14,353 nucleotides of DNA from positions 1 to 14,353 of the forward strand of contig JAISEB010000235.1 in assembly GCA_031264395.1 (NCBI GenBank), read 5' to 3'. Positions 1 through 5,288 of the stretch are shown here, piece by piece. Each line of letters starts with the position of its first letter. Within the stretch, counting starts at the first letter, position 1. The position numbers were made by a program, and so were the translations under genes. The stretch is from Treponema sp. (GTDB taxonomy: Bacteria; Spirochaetota; Spirochaetia; Treponematales; Breznakiellaceae). Below the pieces are notes generated by a model that worked only from the letters and a program-made list of their open reading frames with translations, made no database searches and was not told the origin of the DNA.

Positions 1-29
1 TGCGGTTAAACGGGTCAGGAACAGGCTTC

Positions 30-485
30 CTAGCGCAGGCGGAATTCCCGCGCGATGTCCCTTTTAAGATCCCGTTCCCGTATACCGGCCCGTTTGTCAA
101 AGGCTTTTTTCCCCTTGCAGAGCCCCAGTTCCACCTTTACCCGGCCTTTTTTGAAATAAAACGACAGGGGAATAAGAGTATACCCCTTTTCGTCTACACG
201 GCGGTTTATCCGTTTTATTTCGTCACGGTGAAGGAGGAGTTTTTTTTTCCGGCCGGGATCGTGGTTAAAAACCGACGAAAAGGGATTTTCGGCGATAGTC
301 AGGGAACGGAGCCAGACTTCGCCCTCGATTACCTCGGCCCAGGCGTCGGGGAAGGATATTTTTCCGTCCCTGAACGATTTGACTTCCGTCCCCAGGAGTT
401 CCATGCCGCACTCGTAGGTGTCGTCCACCGAATATTCGTAGCGCGCCCGGCGGTTCACGGCGATGATCTTCACCCCGTCTCCCAT
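30..485 (-). CDS. smpB: SsrA-binding protein SmpB (trans-translation)
   Basis: SmpB binds tmRNA and delivers it to stalled ribosomes, so that truncated nascent proteins are tagged and the ribosome is freed. The 151-residue product carries the family signatures in order: NRRARYEY near the N-terminus, the GTEVKSFRDGK segment, DPGRKKKLLLHRDEI, then GYTLIPLSFYFKKGRVKVELGL and the basic KGKKAFDKR tail that enters the decoding centre. Length is normal for the family. I chose the ATG at 485 over an in-frame TTG at 512: a GGGAG Shine-Dalgarno (492-496) lies 6 nt before it, the TTG would overlap the upstream gene, and conserved sequence begins only after the ATG. The upstream PEGA/SUMF1 gene stops 1 nt before this start, so the two are almost certainly co-transcribed and translationally coupled. 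No tmRNA gene is visible in the window. Confidence 0.96.
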   Translation of the reverse strand: MGDGVKIIAVNRRARYEYSVDDTYECGMELLGTEVKSFRDGKISFPDAWAEVIEGEVWLRSLTIAENPFSSVFNHDPGRKKKLLLHRDEIKRINRRVDEKGYTLIPLSFYFKKGRVKVELGLCKGKKAFDKRAGIRERDLKRDIAREFRLR

Positions 486-486
486 A

Positions 487-1881
487 TCAGTCTCCCGCCG
501 TTTTACGGACAATGGCGGGCCGGAACGAGATGATGGGTGAAGAAAGATCCGGGGGAAGGGACGCGCGTTCCATTTGTATCGTTTGGCCCTGACTGTCCGC
601 GGGTATCCGCCTGAGGGAACGTTCGGGGGAACCGACCGCCTCTATGGCGCGGGGGTCCGCGGGAAGGAGGAGGGGCGCGAAAGGATCGGCGCACCATTCC
701 CAGAACCCCCCGTTCCGCAGCAATTCCGCGGGAACGCGGGGGGAGCCTCCGGGGCCCGCCGCGGCTTCCCATTCGGCTTCGGCCGGAAGGCGCGCCTCGT
801 AACCTGCCATGGCGGCCGGAAAGCGGGCGGAGAACCAGAGGCAGAACGCCTCCGCCGCGTACCAGGAAACACCGGCTGCGGGGGCGTCTTCACCGGCTCC
901 GTAGGACGGCCCAATCCATTGGGGGTTTTCCGCGAGGAACCGTGTAAAAAGGCCTTGGGGAACGGGCGTCCCGCAGAACCAGAAGTCCCCGGAAGGCCCT
1001 TCCGAAGCATCCCCGGCCCGTATAAAGGGGAGATCTTCTATGGAAATCCGGGCCGCTCCCTGGCCGTTAAGGGAAACCGCCCCGGCCGCCTCCGTAAGAA
1101 CCGGCGGGGCAAAGGCCGTATTTTCCGCGTCTTCCCCCCAAGGCGTCAGGCCGGGGAGGAGCTGGCCCAGCCATTCCCTTCCCTGCGGGTATTTGGCAAG
1201 CCACGCGAGGCTTTCCTCGGCGGAACGGAGCAGGCTGACTGGGGACGGGGCAAGCCCTCCGTTGTCGGAAAGGGCCTTTGCCCGCGCCAGATCCCGCAGG
1301 GACGCCCTGGTGACGGCAAAACGGGCGGATGCCTCGATGATCCCGTTCATCTCTTCCCGCAGTTCCGCCGCGCCGGGCCGGGCCGCCCGGTACGCCCCCT
1401 CCGAAAGGCTCATGGGGATTTGATACGCCGCGGTAGGTTCTCCGGCAAAGGTCCACGCGGCGAAATCGGCGGCGTGAGAAGCGAAGACGGCGGCGGGGGC
1501 CGGGGCCTCCAGAACGGCGCGGACCGGATGGACAAGGGGAAAGACCGACGAGGCGAAAAGGCGGCCGCGGAATTCCTCTTCCGCCGCAAAAGGCGTAAAA
1601 CCGGGCAGCGAAACGGTAAGGGTGTGCCTTCCTTTGGGGACAAAGACCCTGCAGGGAGCGGCGCCCATGTAGATCCCGTCGACATAAAACGCGGCGCCTT
1701 CCGGTTCGGAGGACACCGCCGCGACGCTTCCGGGCCTTGAAAGGCCGGGGAAAAAAAGCGTGAAAAAAACAACGCCAAGTATGACGAGCGCGTACAGAAC
1801 AGCGAGGTACGCCCCCGGCCGTATTCCCAGAATGGCCGGAAGACGGACGCGATCTTCCCCCGCGCTTTCTTTTTCGGACAT
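487..1881 (-). CDS. Membrane-anchored PEGA-domain / SUMF1 (formylglycine-generating-enzyme-like) protein
   Basis: The 464-residue protein has a short charged N-terminus, one transmembrane helix (about residues 24-44) and a large, presumably extracytoplasmic part. Residues about 55-104 form a PEGA domain (SSEPEGAAFYVDG, GFTPF), a small beta-sandwich common in surface-associated proteins. An Ala-rich, probably helical middle region follows. Residues about 283-459 are a degenerate FGE-sulfatase/SUMF1 (C-type-lectin-like) fold: GVSWYAAEAFCLW (337-349), RLPAEAEWEAAA (364-375), FWEWCADPF (393-401) and SFRPAIV (452-458). Most bacterial members of this fold are not true formylglycine-generating enzymes, and I see no sulfatase partner, so a binding or structural role is more likely than catalysis. 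Cargo is unknown. The gene has a consensus promoter so close to the ATG that its mRNA should be leaderless. It is followed directly by smpB. Confidence 0.85.
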   Translation of the reverse strand: MSEKESAGEDRVRLPAILGIRPGAYLAVLYALVILGVVFFTLFFPGLSRPGSVAAVSSEPEGAAFYVDGIYMGAAPCRVFVPKGRHTLTVSLPGFTPFAAEEEFRGRLFASSVFPLVHPVRAVLEAPAPAAVFASHAADFAAWTFAGEPTAAYQIPMSLSEGAYRAARPGAAELREEMNGIIEASARFAVTRASLRDLARAKALSDNGGLAPSPVSLLRSAEESLAWLAKYPQGREWLGQLLPGLTPWGEDAENTAFAPPVLTEAAGAVSLNGQGAARISIEDLPFIRAGDASEGPSGDFWFCGTPVPQGLFTRFLAENPQWIGPSYGAGEDAPAAGVSWYAAEAFCLWFSARFPAAMAGYEARLPAEAEWEAAAGPGGSPRVPAELLRNGGFWEWCADPFAPLLLPADPRAIEAVGSPERSLRRIPADSQGQTIQMERASLPPDLSSPIISFRPAIVRKTAGD

Positions 1882-1887
1882 GGCGGC

Positions 1888-1916
1888 ATTATAGGTCCGG
1901 TCCTCTCTCTTGTCAA
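1888..1916 (-). promoter_or_regulatory. Perfect sigma-70 consensus promoter, leaderless, for PEGA/SUMF1-smpB
   Basis: On the minus strand TTGACA (1916-1911), a 17-nt spacer and TATAAT (1893-1888) match both consensus hexamers exactly. Only 6 nt (GCCGCC) separate the -10 box from the ATG at 1881. Normal initiation 6-8 nt after the -10 box would start the transcript at or next to the A of ATG. No Shine-Dalgarno can exist on such an mRNA, and no suitable downstream in-frame start is visible before the membrane helix. Confidence 0.85.
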
Positions 1917-1938
1917 CGACGGCGGTTCATGGTATTTT
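1910..1938 (+). promoter_or_regulatory. Divergent promoter for lepB1, overlapping -35 with the opposite promoter
   Basis: TTGTCA (1910-1915), 17 nt, TATTTT (1933-1938): 5/6 and 4/6 matches to the consensus. The -35 box lies on the same base pairs as the minus-strand -35 (1911-1916). The ATG of lepB1 at 1946 is 7 nt after the -10 box and has no Shine-Dalgarno, so this transcript is also predicted to be leaderless or nearly so. Confidence 0.6.
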
Positions 1939-1945
1939 TGGTTCA

Positions 1946-2926
1946 ATGTCCGTTACAACCGGTTTCTTTGATCGTATTCAGTATTTCACCGAAGCGTTTC
2001 TCACGGCAAGAAAGCGGCGAAAACGGATCATAAAGGAAAAACAGCGGAGGAAAAACATCGTTGTCGACTGGGTGGAAGCCTTCCTCTGGGCCGCCGGGGT
2101 GGTGCTTCTTATCAACCAGTACCTTTTTCAGGCGTACCAGATCCCTTCCGGCTCCATGATAGACACCCTTTTGATAGGGGATCATATTTTCGTCAACAAG
2201 ATCATCTACGGCCCGGAACTGCTTCCGGGCGTGGTCAAGCTGCCCAGCCCCATACGGCCCGCGCGGAACGACGTGATCATCTTTGAAAATCCCGATTATG
2301 TTTCGCGGGGGCCGGTGTTTGACATAGCCCAGCGTATTATCTACATGCTTACCCTTTCGATTGTGGATATAGACAGGGATGAATCAGGCCAGCCCAGGCC
2401 CCATTTCCTTATCAAGCGGGCCGCCGGCATGGGCGGGGATCGTTTTATCACGGAAAAGGGGAACATGCTCATCCGTTTTGCAGGAACGGATCACTGGGTA
2501 AAGGAAGGGGAATACAAGACGGCGCGGAACTGGGGGCATACGCTCGGCCGCCTTGTTTCCGAAGATCAGTACCCGGCGGTTGAGGCGGCCGGCAGAGCGT
2601 CGGCCTACGCGGACATGGGGCTTCCGCCTCCTTTGGACCAGCGGGACGCGGCCTACGGGAGGGAGGGGTACTCGGACGCCTTTGCCTTCCGGGGGGCCCG
2701 CTATGAGACCTTCCGAAGCCTTGCCCCCGGCGACGAGCGGTACCGGCGTCTTTTGGCCCGCGAGCGCATGGGGTGGTATGTCCCCGGCGGGCGCGTGTTT
2801 CCCCTTGGCGACAACCGCGACAATTCGCGGGACGGCCGTTTCTTCGGGCCGGTGCGGGAGGCGAAGGTTCTGGGCCGGGGCGCAGTCATTTACTGGCCGC
2901 TGGGGCGGGCGGGGGTCATCAGGTAA
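1946..2926 (+). CDS. lepB: Signal peptidase I, catalytically intact (LepB1)
   Basis: Type I signal peptidase cleaves signal peptides from exported preproteins at the outer face of the cytoplasmic membrane, using a Ser/Lys dyad. In this 326-residue form, a basic cytoplasmic stretch (ARKRRKR...) precedes a membrane helix at about 41-63. Box B follows, QIPSGSM, with the nucleophile Ser70. The general-base Lys157 lies in FLIKRAAGMGGD, where the usual IKRV-GLPGD is slightly altered. Box E, GDNRDNSRDGR, starts at residue 288. About 110 residues between the Lys box and box E form a large insertion with no recognisable motif. I prefer ATG 1946 to an in-frame TTG at 1910, because the TTG is part of the -35 box. 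The gene starts a lepB1-lepB2-hemW cluster; lepB2 begins 3 nt after its stop. Confidence 0.92.
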   Translation: MSVTTGFFDRIQYFTEAFLTARKRRKRIIKEKQRRKNIVVDWVEAFLWAAGVVLLINQYLFQAYQIPSGSMIDTLLIGDHIFVNKIIYGPELLPGVVKLPSPIRPARNDVIIFENPDYVSRGPVFDIAQRIIYMLTLSIVDIDRDESGQPRPHFLIKRAAGMGGDRFITEKGNMLIRFAGTDHWVKEGEYKTARNWGHTLGRLVSEDQYPAVEAAGRASAYADMGLPPPLDQRDAAYGREGYSDAFAFRGARYETFRSLAPGDERYRRLLARERMGWYVPGGRVFPLGDNRDNSRDGRFFGPVREAKVLGRGAVIYWPLGRAGVIR

Positions 2927-2929
2927 CAT

Positions 2930-3658
2930 ATGGTCGACAGATGGCGGAGGTATTCATACGCGGCTCAAAAAACCCGGCGTTACCGCCTGCTGTGGATTCT
3001 CCTGTGTTTCGCCGGTATCTATATCCTGTACAATTCCCTTACTTCGTTCTTTTTTTCCTTCAGAATACTGGAAAACAACGCCATGCAGCCGGGTTTCCAC
3101 GCGGGGGACCGCATCATCTTTTCTTCCTTTCTGGTACATTCCCTGCTTTTGAATTTCGGCCCGGGGGACAGGCCTCTGCCCTTCAGGCGGGGAACCGTGA
3201 TCCTTGTCGACATGAACGGAAAAAGAAACGGCGGCTCGCTTGTCTCCCTGCTTGACGGGTTCGTCCGTTTCTTTACCGCCCAGCGCGCCGATCTCTTCGG
3301 AAAAGAAGATCATCTGTACATCAAGCGGGTAATAGGGCTGCCGGGCGACGAAATCACCATGACCAACTTCGTCATCCGCGTAAAACCCCGGGGCGGCTCA
3401 TACGGCCTTACCGAATTTGAGCTTTCCGAAAAACCCTACGACATAACCATTCCCCAGGTTCCGGCCCTGTGGGACGAATCCCTGCCCTTCGCGGGAAACA
3501 CGGACCGTATTATCCTTGGGGAGGATGAATGTTTTGTGCTTTCCGACGACAGAAGCAACACCAACGACTCCCGTACCTGGGGGCCCGTACAGGCGGATCT
3601 GATTACGGGAAAAGCCATATTCAGGTACTGGCCTCCGGGCGCGCTGGGGCCTCCCTGA
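2930..3658 (+). CDS. Signal peptidase I paralogue lacking the nucleophilic serine (probable pseudoenzyme)
   Basis: The 242-residue protein has the S26 signal peptidase layout: basic N-terminus, one membrane helix (about 19-38), box B, Lys box and box E. Box B reads ENNAMQPGFHAGD. The residue before the invariant Met is Ala51 (codon GCC, 3080-3082), where active enzymes have the nucleophilic Ser of SxSM. The general-base Lys132 in LYIKRVIGLPGDE is kept in an excellent match, and box E is SDDRSNTNDSR instead of GDNRDNSxDSR. The fold is therefore preserved while the nucleophile is gone. The gene lies directly behind an intact lepB1 (3-nt gap; weak AGG Shine-Dalgarno at 2921-2923) and 6 nt before hemW. 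It may be an inactive partner or regulator of LepB1, or a peptidase with an altered mechanism. Family assignment is secure; loss of activity is inferred from the residue change. Confidence 0.85.
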   Translation: MVDRWRRYSYAAQKTRRYRLLWILLCFAGIYILYNSLTSFFFSFRILENNAMQPGFHAGDRIIFSSFLVHSLLLNFGPGDRPLPFRRGTVILVDMNGKRNGGSLVSLLDGFVRFFTAQRADLFGKEDHLYIKRVIGLPGDEITMTNFVIRVKPRGGSYGLTEFELSEKPYDITIPQVPALWDESLPFAGNTDRIILGEDECFVLSDDRSNTNDSRTWGPVQADLITGKAIFRYWPPGALGPP

Positions 3659-3664
3659 TCCGCC

Positions 3665-4861
3665 GTGGAAGCCTCCCTGTATATTCACGTTCCCTTTTGC
3701 GCGGGTACCTGCGATTACTGTGATTTTTATTCGGTTCCCGTTAAACCCGGCGATAAAAGAACCGGTTCCTTTATTGACGCCGTCTCCTCCCGCGCGGAGG
3801 CGCTTCTCCGTGATTTTGCCGTCACGAAGGTTCCCACGGTGTACATCGGGGGCGGGACGCCTTCCGTCCTGGGGGCGGAAGGGACGGAGAGGCTTCTTGC
3901 GGCCCTCGGCGCGCTCCTTCCCCCCTCGGATCTTCCCCGTGAATGGACGGTTGAGGCGAACCCCGAATCCGCCGGCCGCCCCTTCCTTGAAGCCTGCCGC
4001 ATGGGGGGCGTTACCCGCCTAAGCCTTGGGGTCCAGACTTTTCACGAGCCGTCGCGGCGGGCAGTAGGGCGGACGGGCAGGGGGAGCCTTGTTCCGGGAC
4101 GGCTGGCCCTTGCGCGGGAAATTTTCGGCGCTTCCTTTTCCGCCGATCTGCTTTCCGGCCTTCCCCTGCAGGATGAAGATACTCTGCGCAGGGACATAGA
4201 TACGCTGCTTGAGTATGAGCCGGGGCACGTTTCCCTGTACAGCCTTACCGTCGCCCCCGGCGCCCCGCTTGAGGAAAAAAGCCGCGTTCCGGGTTTTCTG
4301 CCGGATGCCGACAAAGCGGATCTTCTGTGGATAACCGGCCGGGACATGCTTGCCGCGTCGGGTTACGAGCAGTACGAAGTGTCGAATTTTGCCCGGCCCG
4401 GACGGCGCTGCGCCCACAACATACGCTACTGGCGCATGGAAAACTGGCTTGGCCTGGGGCCGGCCGCGTCGGGAACCGTCATTGACGGCGGTTTTCCGGC
4501 GGCGGGGCGCCGCTTTACCGGCGTGTCCGACCTTGACGCATGGCTTCTCCCGGGCAATTCGGGCGGGCCTGGGGATGCGGTGGAATTCCTCGATACGCCC
4601 GTGCTGATGAAGGAAAGCCTCCTCATGGGGTTCCGTTACGCGGAGGGGCCCGCCGGGGAACTTTTCATAAAACGCTTCGGCCTTTCCGTCGAGGAAGCCG
4701 TTCCCCAAACCGTGCGGAAATGGCGGGCGCGCGGCCTTCTTTCTGGCGGGCTTCACAAAGGGGACGCGCCGCGTCTTTCCGCCGGGGGCCTTCTCTTCCT
4801 CAATCCTTTCCTGCTGGACGCCTTTGCGGAACTGTCCGCGCCGCGAAGCGGCGTTTCTTGA
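3665..4861 (+). CDS. hemW: HemW-like radical SAM protein (heme chaperone; coproporphyrinogen dehydrogenase-like family)
   Basis: This is a 398-residue radical SAM protein. The N-terminal IHVPFCAGTCDYCDF carries the 4Fe-4S/SAM cysteines Cys12, Cys16 and Cys19 in the CxxxCxxC spacing, followed by the SAM-binding IGGGTPS at about 61-67. The YEQYEVSNFARPG segment, the HNIRYW motif and a C-terminal HemW-type winged region (ESLLMGFRY...) identify HemW instead of true HemN. HemW proteins bind heme and are thought to insert it into target proteins; older annotation as an oxygen-independent coproporphyrinogen oxidase is usually wrong. After HNIRYW the protein has GLGPAASG where I recall a GAGAHG/S type motif, so that region is diverged. 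The GTG start (3665) has no good Shine-Dalgarno and lies 6 nt after the lepB2 stop, suggesting coupling to upstream translation. No heme biosynthesis genes are nearby. Confidence 0.87.
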   Translation: MEASLYIHVPFCAGTCDYCDFYSVPVKPGDKRTGSFIDAVSSRAEALLRDFAVTKVPTVYIGGGTPSVLGAEGTERLLAALGALLPPSDLPREWTVEANPESAGRPFLEACRMGGVTRLSLGVQTFHEPSRRAVGRTGRGSLVPGRLALAREIFGASFSADLLSGLPLQDEDTLRRDIDTLLEYEPGHVSLYSLTVAPGAPLEEKSRVPGFLPDADKADLLWITGRDMLAASGYEQYEVSNFARPGRRCAHNIRYWRMENWLGLGPAASGTVIDGGFPAAGRRFTGVSDLDAWLLPGNSGGPGDAVEFLDTPVLMKESLLMGFRYAEGPAGELFIKRFGLSVEEAVPQTVRKWRARGLLSGGLHKGDAPRLSAGGLLFLNPFLLDAFAELSAPRSGVS

Positions 4862-4886
4862 CAGGATGGTAAATGCGGTGTTTACT
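4858..4886 (+). promoter_or_regulatory. Promoter candidate for the small membrane protein
   Basis: TTGACA (4858-4863, overlapping the hemW stop codon), 17 nt, TTTACT (4881-4886). The -35 is perfect and the -10 matches 4/6. Predicted start is near 4893, leaving a leader of about 65 nt before the ATG at 4958. Confidence 0.5.
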
Positions 4887-4957
4887 GGTGTTAGCAGGAC
4901 TTGTTCCAGAAACTCGCGTTGCGGAACAGCCTCATTCAAACGCACAAGGAGAACGGC

Positions 4958-5170
4958 ATGGCAAAAACGGCAATCGACAATCTGGGGTGGGGCGTCAATC
5001 TTATCCTCACCATCTTCTTTGATCCGCTTGTTCAGGGCATCAACCGCATTCTGCGGGGCAAACTCATCATCGGCGTCGTGTGGATTATCACGGGCGGCAT
5101 ATTCGGCATAGGCTGGATTGTCGATATCGTAACCATGATAACAAAGAAGGACATTACCGTACTTGCGTAA
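4958..5170 (+). CDS. Small two-helix membrane protein, possibly TM2-like
   Basis: The 70-residue protein has two hydrophobic segments, about residues 10-24 and 33-57, joined by a polar turn (QGINRILRGK). The second, with its GGIFGIGWIVDIVTMI stretch, resembles the second helix of the TM2 domain (typically GxxGIWWLIDL). The first half would be a diverged version of the TM2 turn. The match is weak and no function can be assigned. The start is fixed by a strong Shine-Dalgarno, AAGGAG (4946-4951), 6 nt before the ATG; a longer reading from 4901 has no such signal. The gene follows hemW by about 96 nt with its own promoter candidate, and is followed by a hairpin, so it is probably a single-gene transcript. 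It faces the helicase gene tail to tail. Confidence 0.8.
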   Translation: MAKTAIDNLGWGVNLILTIFFDPLVQGINRILRGKLIIGVVWIITGGIFGIGWIVDIVTMITKKDITVLA

Positions 5171-5173
5171 GGG

Positions 5174-5199
5174 CTTTCCGCCCGCCTAAGGGCGGAAAG
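5174..5199 (+). terminator. Hairpin terminator after the small membrane protein
   Basis: CTTTCCGCCC (5174-5183), loop GCCTAA, GGGCGGAAAG (5190-5199): a perfect 10-bp, GC-rich stem starting 3 nt after the stop codon. It is followed by ATTTCC, so the T-tract is short. The rest of the convergent gap, up to the helicase stop at 5289, shows nothing I can identify. Confidence 0.55.
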
Positions 5200-5288
5200 A
5201 TTTCCTGTTCGAAAACCATGTTTGCCGCCTGCAAGTTCCCGGAGCTTTGCGGCGGACCTTGTCCTGTAACTTCAGTTGGCGGGCAACG

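Noticed and set aside
486..512. TTG start at 512 for smpB
   Set aside because: Overlaps the upstream gene and lacks the well-placed GGGAG of the ATG at 485; conserved sequence begins after the ATG.
574..1740. Long plus-strand open frame (388 codons) over the PEGA/SUMF1 gene
   Set aside because: Arg/Gly/Pro-rich composition typical of an antisense GC-rich shadow; the minus-strand gene has clear domains and a promoter.
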